Position numbers and translations under genes: made by a program. Below are positions 33,500-46,352 of a stretch of 64,000 nucleotides of DNA, in pieces (position 1 is the first letter of the stretch; the number at the start of each line of letters is the position of its first letter). Under the pieces are notes generated by a model. That model had not been told where the DNA came from, did not search any database, and was given only the letters and a program-made list of their open reading frames with translations. The stretch is from Podarcis raffonei (taxonomy: Eukaryota > Chordata > Lepidosauria > Squamata > Lacertidae). Location: positions 52,206,001 through 52,270,000 of the forward strand of contig NC_070614.1 in assembly GCF_027172205.1 (NCBI RefSeq), in the 5' to 3' direction.

Positions 33500-35250
33500 T
33501 TGGCCTGCAGCAAGACATCAGGAGCTGGCGAGGCAGAGGAGTCTGCCCCCCCCCAAAAAAACGCCCACCTGGTTCAATTCTCCAAACCAGCGTTTCCCAC
33601 GGCGCAGGTGGGTCGCGCAGGCTTCGCACGGAAGCCCCATAAAATCCCCTGTGATCAGGCGGCGTGCTTGCATTCGCGTGAGCAAAATCTCGGATAGGGG
33701 GCTTTGAAAGTGCTATAAATATTTCACCAAATGGCACATTAAACAGGGACGCTTCGCTCGGCTGCCCCGAGTAATGGGCACCAAACAGGCAAACGTGCAG
33801 TTCGGAGGCACGAAACGGGCGGCTGCCAAGAAAACGGAGAGGTCCAGAATTCTTGGGGCAATAAATTGATGGGTCAGCATATCAAAGGATATCCATAGAG
33901 CAAAAAACCTGGGAAACATAGTTCTGTATGCACCCAGCGTGGCCACAATTCTCCTATATAGCAGGTGTTCTCAAAGTGAGGGGGGGTGGGCTCAGGAGAG
34001 GCAAATGACTATCAGGCTTTGAAAAGTTGGCACCATTGGACCACGTTCATCCCTTTTGTGGAATTAATGGAAATAAATAGCTTTAACTGGATTTGGAATA
34101 AATGCGCAATTAATTAGGTTTTGAATTTTGCTGTGCCGTTCTCTTTACTTGAGAGGGTCGTGCGAACGTCCGAACAGCGCTTTTTACAGGGGAGGGGGCG
34201 CTGGAAATGAATTTATGGCACCAAGTTGCGGGGGGGCGCGCGCGCAAAAAGTGTGGGGCCCTCTGCGGTATAGTATCATGGCGACTCCCCAATCAAAACC
34301 TGCATTTGTCAAAATAAACACACACACATCCCACGGTCTAAAGACAAATATCCCCCCCCCGCAAAGCTGCTCACTGATTATACAAAGCAGTGCTTAAATC
34401 TTTAATCCGGAGACTCAAGGGGCAATTTGGAACTGGTTGGTTCAGGTGTATTGTAACCCAACTCTCCTGGGAACTCTCCTTTCTTTTTTGGTTGGGGGGG
34501 GGGGAGATGATTTGTGACGGCTGAGAAGAGAGAAGCCTTCTGGGCTGCATAAACTGGGGGGGGGGAGCAAATCTCAGGACAAGGAAATGAGCAAGGGAGA
34601 GAATATAAAGTCTGGTAGGGGTCGCCAAGACGCAGAAGAGGGGGAGCCCACGAGGGGTTTTGCAAGCAAGGAGCGGGTGGGAGGGATACAAGACCCCCCA
34701 TTTTAACAGGGACCGAAGGGGGGGGGTCTCAATAATATAAGATGGAAACTTTGGAAGAACCCCCTCCCCCAAGCTGGTGGGATTTTTGTGGGGCGTATTC
34801 TGCAATGTGTCATATCGGTGCAATAACAGCGCATTAGAGATGGATTCGTACTGGTCGATCCACACATAATTATTGGGCTTGGGGGGGTCACTCTTATCCT
34901 ATAAGCGCAGCAAAAGTGGGACATCGCCCCCACCCCGTTCCCGGAGCATTTGCGGTGTGAAAAGTTGCAGGATACTCGCAGGTTGACCTGCACCGATTGG
35001 AAATGAAGTTGTGTCCGCGCTGAAAGTTTCGGAAACAGTGTCGAAAGCGGGATTTACGTATAACCACCTCGATAGCATCATGGATGCAGATTTTTTAAAA
35101 AAAGAACGTCTGGAGGGGCCGTGAAATTATGGGATGGGGCTGGAGGGGGGTGTCATGAGCCAGGCACTAACGGGAGCTCCCCTCTCCATCACATCTGAGA
35201 TCTGTGCTGGTTTCCTGATCCTACCCCACCCCACCCCGTCCTCCTTATTT
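33500..35250. other. Stretch with no recognised gene or repeat
   Basis: G-rich runs and short open frames only. It probably lies in the first intron of SLC16A11 if the exon at 35254 is real. Nothing further can be supported. Confidence 0.35.
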
Positions 35251-35253
35251 TAC

Positions 35254-35380
35254 CTGCGACAGGTGAGAGAGGATGCTGTGAGAAGGAGCCTCGTCCTCTG
35301 CCGCAACGGCCAGCCCCAGAGGTCTCCTAAGCCGTGAGAAGGTTCCCCCTCTTTTCCCCATGGAGAAGCTGGGACGGCCG
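35254..35380 (-). promoter_or_regulatory. Candidate promoter and non-coding first exon of SLC16A11
   Basis: A GC-rich minus-strand segment contains a TATA-like cctttTAAAgg followed by a possible exon that ends at cgcag|gtaaaa (donor from 35253 down). The SLC16A11 coding exon has an acceptor just before its ATG, so an upstream exon is needed somewhere. This is position-based inference; no start site is visible. Confidence 0.35.
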
Positions 35381-35639
35381 CCTTTAAAAGGTGCCAGCCG
35401 GATGGGCATGACTGGCTGGAAGCGAAGGCGGATCCTGTTCCCGCCCCGCAAGGGAGTTGCTTGCTGCCTTGCGGTTGCCAAACAAAGAGAGTCCTAAGCA
35501 TTTCTCAGCTGCCCAAGAGGCAGGCTTCTCTGTCTCCTTGCAATCCCGTGTCCTGCGGGGAGGCTGCACCTGTTGGGCGCCTGCCTGTTGCTTCGCCGGG
35601 AAAGGCACAAAGCTACTGCCCGTTTCTGTTCTAATAACA

Positions 35640-36540
35640 ATAACAATAATGAGTGCCTGGAGGCGGTTGGACGATGGATGGCGGCTAACAGATTGAGGTT
35701 GAATCCTGACAAGACAGAAGTACTGTTTTGGGGGGACAGGAGGCGGGCAGGTGTGGAGGACTCCCTGGTCCTGAATGGGGTAACTGTGCCCCTGAAGGAC
35801 CAGGTGCGCAGCCTGGGAGTCATTCTGGACTCACCGCTGTCCATGGAGACTCAGGTCAACTCTGTGTCCAGGGCAGCTGTCTACCAGATCCATCTGGTAC
35901 GCAGGACGAGACCCTCCCTGCCCACAGACTGTCTGGCCAGAGTGGTGCATGCTCTGGTTATCTCCCGCTTGGACTACTGCAATGCGCTCTACGTGGGGCT
36001 ACCTTTGAAGGTGACCCGGAAACTACAATTAATCCAGAATGCGGCAGCCAGACTGGGGACTGGGAGCGTCTGCCGAGACCACATAACACCAGTCCCGAAA
36101 GACCATATTGGCTCCCAGGATGTTTCCGAGCACAATTCAAAGTCTTGGTGCTGACCTTGAAAGCCCCAAATGGCCTCAAAAGCCCAGTAGACCTGAAGGA
36201 GCGTCTCCACCTCCATCGTTCTGCCCAGACACTGAGGTTCAGCTCCGAGGACCTTCTGGCAGTTCCCTCCCACCGAGAAGTGAAGCTACAGGGAACCAGG
36301 CAGAGGGCCTTCTCGGTGGTGGCGCCTGCCCTGTGGAACGCCCACCCATCAGATCTCAAGGAAATAAACTACTATCTGACTTTTAGAAGACATCTGAAGG
36401 CAGCCCTGTATCCGGAGGTTTTTAACGTTTGATGTTTTGAATGTTCTGTTGAAAGCCACCCAGAGTGGCTGGGGAAACCCAGCCAGATGGGCGGGGTAGA
36501 ATTAAAATTATCATCATCATCATCATCATCATCATTCATT
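35640..36540 (+). mobile_element. L2-like LINE, RT C-terminal half
   Basis: Encodes [60 protein letters not shown] and the 3' UTR, ending in (ATC)n. Contains frameshifts. Confidence 0.88.
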
Positions 36541-36910
36541 TCATTAATTTTAGTCATTTTAACCTTTCAAAACTTGACTTCCACCCCTCTTTCTGCACTT
36601 CCTTAAATTTACTTTTAATATCTTCTGCATTTCCAAATTCAATTAATTTGCTCGTTTATTTTATTTATATACTCTTATTAAACTGCAGGTTGTTACAGTA
36701 ATCCTGCCAATGTTCTTATCTGTTTACAATTCATCTGTAAATATTCAATAAAGCATTTGCATGCTGTTATATATGAAAAAGTTTATCTTGATTTCTTATT
36801 CTACCGGTACGTTTCGCAATTTCTGCATATTCCATAAGTTTTTGTATCCATTCTTCCTTTGCTGGGACTTACACTTCTTTCCATTTTGGGGCAAGTAACA
36901 TTCTTGGGCG
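36541..36910 (-). mobile_element. L1 LINE fragment
   Basis: The minus strand encodes an ORF2 C-terminal stretch (KEEWIQKLMEYAEIAKRTG) and AT-rich 3' sequence. Confidence 0.5.
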
Positions 36911-37497
36911 CCTGCCTGTTGGCTGTTCTGAAATGCGGCGATGCCAAGGGCGTGAGACTAGGAATTCAAGTCAGTTAAGACATCCCCAGCGTAGTGCAGG
37001 GTCTCAGTTAAGCCATAATAGCACGGAGGCAGAACCTCAGAAATCTATTGCAGGGCTGCGACTTGATCCTGGGTTGATGTACAAGGGATGCAAAACGAGA
37101 GCTCCACTGAGCACGTGCAGAGAGCTGCTTCTTTGGTGATCCCTCGTACCCAAGTAAGATTGTCTTCCATAAACACGGTTTTAGCAGGGAGTCCGTGAGT
37201 GACTGTGGAGGCCAATTCTGGACCCACACGTCCTTCCACAGTGGGGACATTGGTTCCCGGGCGGGAGTTGATCAGCGTGTGGATTTGCCAAGCGTACCTT
37301 CCTCTTAGCACGTTTCTCCCTTGCGTCCTGAGTTCGAGTGTCTTCAAAGCCCACGACACCTTTGGTAAAGACTGTTCTCCAACTGGAGCAATCGCAGGCC
37401 AGTGTTTCCCAGTTATTGGTGTTTATACTCCATTTTTAAAGATTTGCCTTGAGAGAGTCTTTAAACCTCTTTTGCTGACCACCAGCATTACGCTTAG

Positions 37498-37860
37498 GGA
37501 CACGGGTGGCGCTGTGAGTTAAACCACAGAGCCTAGGGCTTGCCGATCGGAAGGTTGGCGGTTCGAATCCCCGCGACGGGGTGAGCTCCCGTTGCTCGGT
37601 CCCTGCTCCTGCCAACCTAGCAGTTCGAAAGCACGTCAAGGTGCAAGTAGATAAATAGGTACCACTCCGGCGGGAAGGTAAACGGCGTTTCTGTGCGCTG
37701 CTCTGGTTCACCAGAAGTGGCTTAGTCCTGCTGGTCACATGACCCAGAAGCTGTATGCCAGCTCCCTCGGCCAGTAAAGCGAGATGAGCGCCACAACCTC
37801 AGAGTCGTCCGCGACTGGACCTAACGGTACCTAACAGTCAAGGGTCCCTTTACCTTTACC
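37498..37860 (+). mobile_element. tRNA-headed SINE with BovB-like tail
   Basis: Full-length; head ggcgctgtgagttaaaccac, tail gggtccctttacctttacct. No clear TSD. Confidence 0.85.
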
Positions 37861-38058
37861 TTAAGGTCAGTGCTACTGGACAATTTTTTTATTTATTTTG
37901 ACTGCATCAGACCAATGCGGCTACCTACCTGAGCCCTTATTCTACAGAGTCAGACCACTGGTTGGTTGCCAGAATAACAGGGTATTAAATGTTTTAGAGA
38001 GGACGTTCTTCTCCTGAAAGCTGTCCTCTATTGCACATGCCCAGGTTTTATCCAAATA

Positions 38059-38705
38059 CAGTGGTACCTTGGTTCTCAAACTTAATCCGTTCCGGAAGTC
38101 CGTTCCGAAACCAAAGCGTTCCAAAACCAAGGCGCGCTTTCCCATAGAAAATAATGCAAAATGGATTAATCCGTTCCAGACTTTTAATAACCCCTAAAAC
38201 AGCAATTTTACTATCTAACAAGACCATTGATTCATAAAATGAAAGCAATAAGCAATGTACTGCAGTCACACAACCAATCAATCAGTAGCTGTACTGGGTT
38301 CCATACAGTCACAAGAACAAAATGAAAAAGAGCTGCGAAAACTAAAAAGGAAAATAAATAGCAAAAACAGACAAACCTCAGCAGAACACTCAAATCGGAA
38401 GCATAACACTCAAAACAGAGCACGTTCGGCTTCTGAAAAATGTTTGCAAACCGGAACACTTACCGTATTTTTTGCACCATAACACTCACTTTTTTCCTCC
38501 TAAAAAGTAAGGGGAAATGTCTGTGCGTGTTATGGAGGGAATGCCTACGGGTGGCATGCCTACGGATTTTCCTCCTCTAAAAACTACATGCGTGTTATGG
38601 TCGGGTGCGTGTTATAGAGCGAAAAATACGGTACTTCTGGGTTTGCAGTTGTTTGGGTTCCAAGTTGTTTGAGTACCAAGGTGTTTGAGAACCAAGGGAT
38701 CACTG
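38059..38705. mobile_element. Tigger-type transposon with nested MITE
   Basis: TIRs cagtggtaccttggttctca and tgagaaccaagggatcactg, TA flanks. Contains 38463-38632. Confidence 0.85.
38463..38632. mobile_element. TA-flanked foldback MITE (ccgtatttttt family)
   Basis: TIRs ccgtattttttgcaccataa and tatagagcgaaaaatacgg with TA on both sides, inside the Tigger copy. Confidence 0.85.
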
Positions 38706-38869
38706 TATTAGCTGTACTCAGAGCAGACCCTTTGCAGTGAATGGGCATGTCTAAGTTAGGTCTACTGATTTCAATGGGTCTACTCTGAGTAGAATTACCC
38801 CCTCCCCTTTTAACAGCACCTGGTCAGCAGTTTGAACGGGCACACAGGTCACTTGGTGTCTTTCTGCTC

Positions 38870-39200
38870 TATATCATAGAATTGTAGAGTTGGGACCTCC
38901 AAAGGTCATCCAGCCCAACCCCCTTCAATGCAGGAATCTCAGCTAAAGCATCCATGACAGATGGCCGTCCAACCTCTGCTTTAAAAACCTCCAAGGAAGG
39001 AGAGCTTACCACCTTCTGACATTATTATTATTATTTGCAGGACATAATAATTTATTACTTATACCCCACCCATCTGACCTGCCTGTCTCAGCCACTTTGG
39101 CCAGCTTCCAACAGAATATAAAAGAAAACAGTGAAACACCAGACATTAAAAACTTCCTGATACAGGGCAGCCTTCAGAAAGACGTGAAAACTGCCTTTCA
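38870..39200 (-). mobile_element. CR1 3' fragment followed by L2-like LINE tail
   Basis: 38870-39015 is a reversed CR1 end (gtcatccagcccaaccccct...ctccaaggaaggag). 39025-39200 is a reversed L2-like 3' UTR. Confidence 0.6.
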
Positions 39201-39314
39201 ATTATATGTCTGTATCAATTCCATTATGCAATTTTACATCCGGGTGTGTATGTGTGTCTTTTTTTGTGTGTTATCAGGCACCATCCCCCAAAGTAGGGAG
39301 TCTCTCCAAAGCCC

Positions 39315-39466
39315 TACCTCATGGGTAGGCAAACTAAGGTCTGGGGGCCGGATCCGGCCCAATCGCCTTCTAAATCCAGCCTGTGGACGGTCCAGGAATC
39401 AGTGTGTTTTTACATGAGCAGAATGTGTCCTTTTATTTAAAATGCATCTCTGGGTTATTTGTGGGG
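39315..39466. mobile_element. hAT (Charlie-like) MITE, left part
   Basis: Starts tgggtaggcaaactaagg, same family as 51505-51765. The SINE at 39469 follows where the element stops. Confidence 0.6.
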
Positions 39467-39468
39467 CC

Positions 39469-39816
39469 TACCTGGTGGTGCTGTGGGTTAAACCAGAGCC
39501 TAGGGCTTGCCGATCAGAAGGTCGGCGGTTCGAATCCCCATGACGGGGTGAGCTCCCGTTGCTCGGTCCCTGCTCCTGCCAACCTAGCAGTTCGAAAGCA
39601 CATCAAAGTGCAAGTAGATAAATAGGTACCGCTCCGACGGAAAGGTAAACGGCGTTTCTGTGCGCTGCTCTGGTTCGCCAGAAGCGGCTTAGTCATGCTG
39701 GCCACATGACCCGGAAGCTGTACGCCGGCTCCCTCGGCCAATAAAGCAAGATGAGCGCCGCAACCCCAGAGTCGGCCATGACTGGACCTAATGGTCAGGG
39801 GTCCCTTTAGCTTTAC
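39469..39816 (+). mobile_element. tRNA-headed SINE with BovB-like tail
   Basis: Near full-length copy directly followed by a BovB LINE. Confidence 0.85.
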
Positions 39817-39826
39817 TAAACTTTGG

Positions 39827-40379
39827 GGGAAAAGACGCCTGCTTCTTGGGAGAAAAGCAATGACAAACCTAGACAGCATCTTAAAAAGCAGAGACATCAC
39901 CTTGCCAACAATGGTCCGTATAGTAAAAGCTCTGGTTTTCCCAGTAGTGATGTATGGAAGTGAGAGCTGGACCATCAAGAAGACTGATCACAGAAGAATT
40001 GATGCTTTCGAATTGTGGTGCTGGAGGAGACTCTTGAGAGTCCCATGGACTGCAAGAAGATCAAACCTCTCCATTCTGAAGGAAACCAGCCCTGAGTGCT
40101 CACTGGAAGGACAGATCCTGAAGCTGAGGCTCCAAGACTTTGGCCACCTCATGAGAAGAGAATACTCCCTGGAAAAGACCCTGATGTTGGGGAAGATGGA
40201 GGGCACAAGGAGAAGGGGACGACAGAGGATGAGATGGTGGGACAGTGTTCTCGAAGCTACCAGCATGAGTTTGACCAAACTGCGGGAGGCAGTGGAGGAC
40301 AGAAGTGCCTGGCGTGCTCTGGTCCAGGGGGTCACGAAGAGGCGGACACGACTAAATGACTAAACAACAACAACAACAC
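39827..40379 (+). mobile_element. BovB LINE 3' end
   Basis: An open frame encodes the C-terminal RT region ([40 protein letters not shown]), ending gactaaacaacaacaac. TSD aaactttgg at 39818-39826 and 40380-40388. Confidence 0.92.
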
Positions 40380-40399
40380 AAACTTTGGAACTCCCTGCC

Positions 40400-41290
40400 T
40401 ATCTATATCAGGCAAGTGCCTTCATGGTTCTCTTTTCAGCGCCTGCTAAAAACATTCTTGCTTAAGCATGCCTGCCTGTGATGTTTAGAAAGTTGGTGTG
40501 AGTTGCAATCTATTTTTAATTTGTCGTTATTTTAACTTTTCGCAAGTTTGACGCTTTTGCTGTTCACAAAACCGTCAGTAAGGAAAATGTCTTAATTTGT
40601 TTTGCAAATCACTTTGGGGCTTCCCCGCCCGCCCCCAACACTCAAGCGGTGTATAGATTTTATGAAATAAATAAACCCCAGTCCTTTGAAAAACAAACAA
40701 GAACACACTCACACACAGAGGCAGAAAATTAAAACACGGAAAAGACCACACTGGTTGCCTTTAGCTTGGTCATTTGGGGCGGTTTGGCCAGAGATGCGAG
40801 TTTATTTAAAATGTCCACACCGCAATTTAAATTAAAAGAAAAAGAAAGTTCCGTTTACGCTCAGCTAATTACGAACGAAATAAACGTGGGCAAACCTTGA
40901 GGCAGGTTTGCTCTACCTGCAAAATTAGATTTCAACCTCAGGAAGAAACCGCTGAGAATTTCAACACACACAGAGATGAAACACACCATTTCCCAAATTC
41001 CAGAGAGCTGTGTTTAATCTGTGCCTCTTCCTACACAATCTTTCCTCGACCCCAAATCAATTGCCTCCCTCAAGGAGTATCTCCCTCTTCAAGGCCCAGG
41101 AGAGGAAATAAAACGACTGTAATCTGGTTTTGAAAAGGTGGGAGGAGAAATAATCCGTAATTTTATCTCTGTGTCCATCAAGGGCTTTTTACGTCCTCAT
41201 CCGTCAGCAATAAATAAAAGACAGGAGTTGTGGAGGGCAGAGTAAGCAGGGGAGATCGGTTCTTCGTTTCCCGCGATCTTCCACGAAAAC
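40400..41290. other. Stretch downstream of ACAP1 without recognised gene
   Basis: 40400-40680 looks like an old LINE 3' end reading into aataaataaa. 40680-41290 is AT-rich with nothing recognisable apart from the ACAP1 3' end. Confidence 0.35.
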
Positions 41291-41292
41291 CT

Positions 41293-41298
41293 TTTATT
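41293..41298 (-). terminator. Candidate poly(A) signal for ACAP1
   Basis: AATAAA on the minus strand about 160 bp downstream of the ACAP1 stop, a usual distance for a short 3' UTR. Confidence 0.5.
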
Positions 41299-41457
41299 TT
41301 TGTCCGACTCCACAAAGTCACCAAAAACATTTTGGTGGCTGCTGAAGGGAGAGACAGGCTTCTACTGGACGGTCCTTTGTTTTTGACGGGAATGTGCACG
41401 TGACTTAAGGCCTCTTGCTCCTGTCTCCCTCCTCCTTTCGGCGGATGGGGGCCAACT

Positions 41458-41564
41458 TCACATCGTCGTCAGCTTCAGATCGTAACTCCGCCGGGTCAAC
41501 TTGTCTGGATCGTTGGACGCCATGAGGGAGAAATCCTGGAAGATGTCGAGGTATGTTTCGTCTC
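41458..41564 (-). CDS. ACAP1: ACAP1 last coding exon and stop
   Basis: Acceptor cgctcttccag. It encodes [20 protein letters not shown], then [14 protein letters not shown] and TGA at 41460-41458. Confidence 0.93.
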
Positions 41565-41587
41565 CTGGAAGAGCGGGAAGAATCAGG

Positions 41588-41633
<46 letters not shown>

Positions 41634-44600
41634 TTTTATTTATACCAAGACCAGGCTCGGGGTGGCTAACACAAGGTATAAAACAATTGATTAAGATACA
41701 ACTTAGAAACAGGATTAAAATACAACATTAAAATGAAGCCTCATTTCAATAGAAACTCAAATAATAATTTATTACTTATACCCCACCCATCTGGCTGAGT
41801 TTCTCCAGCCACTCTGTGTGGCTTCCAGCTAAAGATTAAAAATACATTAAAACAACAGTCATTAAAAACTTCCCTAAACAGGGCTGCCTTCAGATGTCTT
41901 CTAAACGTCAGATAGTTGTTTATTTCCTTGACATCTGGTGGGAGGGCGTTCCAAAGGGCGGGCGCCACCACCAAGAAGGCCCTCTGCCTGGTTCCCTGTA
42001 ACCTCACTTCTCGCAGGGAGGGAACTGCCAGAAGGCCCTCGGAGCTGGACCTCAGTGTCCAGGCTGAACGATGGGGATGGAGATGCTCCTGCAGGGATAC
42101 TTGACTGAGGCTGTTTAGGGCTTTTAATGTCAGCACCAACACTTTGAATTGTGCTCGGAAACGTACTGGCAGCCAATGTAAGTCTTTCGGGACCGGTGTT
42201 ATGTGGTCTCGGCAGCCGCTCCCTGTCCCCAGTCTGGCTGCCGCATTCTGGATTAGTTGTAGTTTCCGGATCACCTTCAAAGGTAGCCCCACGTAGAGCG
42301 CATTGCAGTAGTCCAAGCGGGAAATAACCAGAGCATGTGCCACTCTGGCGAGACAGTCTGCGGGCAGGGAGGGTCTCATCCTGCGTACCAGATGGAGCTG
42401 GTAAACAGCTGCCCTAGACACAGAATTGACCTGCACCTCCATGGACAGCTGTGAGTCCAGAATGACTCCCAGGCTGCACACCTGGTCCTTTGGGGGCACA
42501 GTTGCCCCATTCAGGACCAGGGAGGGAGACCCCAAAGCTCATCTAGTCCAACCCGCTCCAATACAAGGACCGCAGCTAGGAGTCTGCAAGGGCCCCGGCC
42601 AGGAAGCATCGGAAATGTGTTCGCGTCTTGGAAGGAAGACCCCAGATTGCCGCCTCAGCCTGCCCTGAATGGCACCAGCCACTCTCTGGCATTGAAGCAG
42701 GATTCGCACCCACAGCCCCAGCATCTACTGGTCATGTTGGGGGAATGTCCGCCAAGGAACTAATGGGATACCAAAAGAAGGCGAATGGTGGCAGATCCAG
42801 GAGAGATAAAAGGCAGCGCTTCTTCACGCAGTGCTTAGTTAACCTGCGGAACTCCCTCCCACAGGAATTTGCTGGACAAAATATCCAGAGCTGGGTCTCC
42901 TCAATCTTTTCCCAAGAGAGAATATTAACTTACAGCTTAAACCTTCAATTAAGTTCTTTCCTACTTAGCAACCAGGCTCATAATAATAGCGAGATCTTGT
43001 GAGGTGTGTGTGTGTGTGCGCGCGCATGAGAGTGTGTGTTCTCTGACAAATCGGTACAGCAAAATCTGGCCAAACTGTCCTTGTCGAAAAATAGAATAAT
43101 AAAAGAAAATTGGCTCAAGTCTTGAGGGACAAAGGCTCCATGGCGCAGGTTGGCTTAAAAAACTTAAAACCGGGGACTCTCCTCACATTATAAAACCTTT
43201 GGGTTAACTTGAGCTGTTTATTGCCTTCTATGAAAATAGCAGCCTGGGATAAAAACTTATTATCATGTAGAATCATCAAGTTGGACGGGATTGTGGGGGT
43301 CATCTAGTCTGACCCCCTCCAAGGCAGGAATATTTTTGCCCTACGTGGACCTCGAACCCACAACCCTGAAATTCAGAGCCTCGTGCTCAGCCGACTGAGC
43401 CATCTCAGTTATTTGGTTGTTAATTTTGCACCTGTTGCCTAAACACCAGCTTCTGGGTTTTGCTACTTATCTGTAACATTAATTAATTTTTAGCAGTTGT
43501 TATGTCCGGGTGTGAAAACAGCAAGGACCCATCGCTTGTTTGTCCACCTGTTGGCCATCGTTGCCAGATTGTTCCCATTTTACAGATGGAGCAACTGAGG
43601 ACTGAGAGCGTATGGGAAACTGATTCCGGAAGATTTTCAAGGAGATAGAGCGAATTCTGATGTGGAATTTTGTTCCCACCCCCACAGCTGAGACTCACCT
43701 GATTGGCCGAGGGCAAGCTCAGATTCACGCATCTTGGCCAATCGCAATCTTTGAAAGAGGGAAGGTGGGTGGGAAGAGAAAAAGAGTCATGTGACACCAC
43801 AGGAAAAAAATGAATTTCAGCCCCTTCTCCCCCCCATCTTACCCCAATCCTCTACCAGCCACAGACCCAATCGTTCCATTTATTTCGTTGATTATATATT
43901 TCGTAAAATTTATTGGTTGTCAAAAAACCAAAAAACCTCAAAGCAGTTTACAAAAAGAAGAAAATTACCGGTAAAAGCAATTTAAGAACAGCTATTAAAA
44001 ACGTCAGAAGAACAATCGACAAGAAGCTGAAACCAGATATGGGCTGGATCTACACAGCTGTAGAAAAACGCTATGGAAAAAACGTTGTAAAAGCTGACAA
44101 GGAAATGGACTTCCAATTTCAGCCCGACAGCGCCATCTGGTGCCACAGTGTTATAACACATTTATAGATCCAAAGGCCAGGATTCAAGATGGCCGACGTC
44201 CCGCCAACTTCCTCCCAGAATCCCCCTCTTCCCCTTCAACCTCTGAAGAGCTGCAGAATTCACACCCAAGACTTCACAATGGGGGGGGGATTATTTGGCA
44301 CCCAAGGGAGACAGGGGCGGGTGGGGGGTGGAGAATCTCCCTTACAAGGTGACGATATCCGCGTTGGCTGAATCTATGGCGATGCTGAGGGGGTCCTTCC
44401 CTTCCCCATCGACGGCGTTCATGTTGGCCCCGCGCTTGAGGAAGAGGCAGGCCAGCCTAGGAAACGAAACAGGGAAGACACATATTCAATATTTCCACAT
44501 GACAAGCATCTCTAACAGCCTCATACATAAATAGATCATTGTGCACTATCAGCAAAATCCCTTTACAATATATAGGTGAAACTCAAATCTCTTTTCTGAT

Positions 44601-46278
44601 GAGAGCAGCTTTTGCATCTCACTTGGAAACCAAGGAGCCAGAGTCTGGAGGAAGAACGGGGAGGCACACAATGCCAGATGCTTGAAGTCCAGTGTGAAGT
44701 TTCCACGGTCTGTGTTGATTTGGGGAGCCATGTCGTCAGCTGGTGTTGGTCCACTGTGCTCCGTTAAGTCCAGGGTCAACGCAGCCGTCCACCAAGAGAT
44801 TTTGGAGCACTTCATGCTTCCTTCCGCAGACGAGCTTTATGGGGATGCTGATTTCATTTTCCAGCAGGACTTTGGCACCTGCCCACAGTGCCAAAAGTAC
44901 CAAAACCTGGTTCAATGCCCATGGGATTACTGTGCTTGATTGGCCAGCAAACTCGCCTGACCTGAACCCCATAGAGAATCTATGGGGCATTGCCAAGAGA
45001 AAGATGAGAGACAGGAGACCGAGCAATGCAGAAGAGCTGAAGGCTGCTATTGAAGCAGCCTGGTCTTCCATAACACCTCAGCAGTGCCACAGGCTGATAG
45101 CATCCATGCCACGCCGCATTGAGGCAGTAATTGATGCAAAAGGGGCCCAAACCAAGTACTGAGTACATGTGCATGCTTCTACTTCTCAGAGGTCCAATAC
45201 TGCTCTATTTGCAGTCCTTGTTTTGCTGATTTCATTTAATATTCTAATTTTCTGAGATTGTTAATTTGGGGTTTTCATCAGCCGTTCACCATAAACATCA
45301 CAATTGTAACAAATAAAGGCTTGACATATCTCGCTTTGCATGTCATGAGTCTATCTCATATATCAGTTTCACCTTTTAAGTTGAATTACTGAAATAAATG
45401 AACTTTTCCACAATATTCTAATTTTTTGAGTTTCACCTGTAAGGGTTATTCGTTCCCAGTGCCTGGAACAAATTAGTTCACACCAACCAGATCACTGAAC
45501 CAACTGTCCATAAGCTCAGTCGGTAGAGCACAAGGGTTGTGGGTTCGAATCCCACTTTGGGTGAAAGGTTGGAGGTTGGACTCCAATCTGGGCGGCTTCC
45601 AGCAGAATATTAAAACACAATGATTCAACCATCAATAGCCTTGTTCTCCCCCTGAAGTCTCCCTTCTCCCCCTTCCCGCAGCCGCTCGCTTGCTTTCGGG
45701 GTTCTTCCACACCTGCCTACCCGCCTTTCTGTTGCCATGCTGGCGTTGGCGCTGGCTGCAGCAAACTACAACGTGACGACAGCCTTCCATTTCTATGCAT
45801 ATAGGAAGATATATGTATAGAGATATATAGATAGGTATCTACCCAGTGTGTCCCAAGATGGTAGCATGATGAAGGGGGCCTCGGCCTCTGCTGTCTGGCT
45901 GGTTGACGCTGGCTCCATTCTGAAGAAGGAATTCGCAGGCCAAGAGAGAATTCTGGGTAGAGAGAGAGAGAAAGAAGGTGAAGTGGGGAAATGAGGGAAG
46001 TGGGGTGGCGTTTGAGAGCGTCAAGAGTTCTGAGCCCCACAGAAAATAATACAGTGGTACCTCGGGTTACATACGCTTCAGGTTACATACGCTTCAGGTT
46101 ACAGACGCTTCAGGTTACAGACACCGCTAACCCAGAAATAGTGCTTCAGGTTAAGAACTTTGCTTCAGGATAAGAACAGAAATCGTGCTGCGGCGGCGCG
46201 GCGGCAGCAGGAGGCCCCATTAGCTAAAGTGGTTCTTCAGGTTAAGAACAGTTTAATTACTTAACCCGAGGTACCATT

Positions 46279-46352
<74 letters not shown>

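Noticed and set aside
39791-40363. 190-codon frame that looks like an intact gene
   Set aside because: It is the C-terminal part of BovB reverse transcriptase, found in several other places in the window.
45510-45580. Possible tRNA gene
   Set aside because: A- and B-box-like motifs are present but no full cloverleaf is evident. It fits a SINE head.
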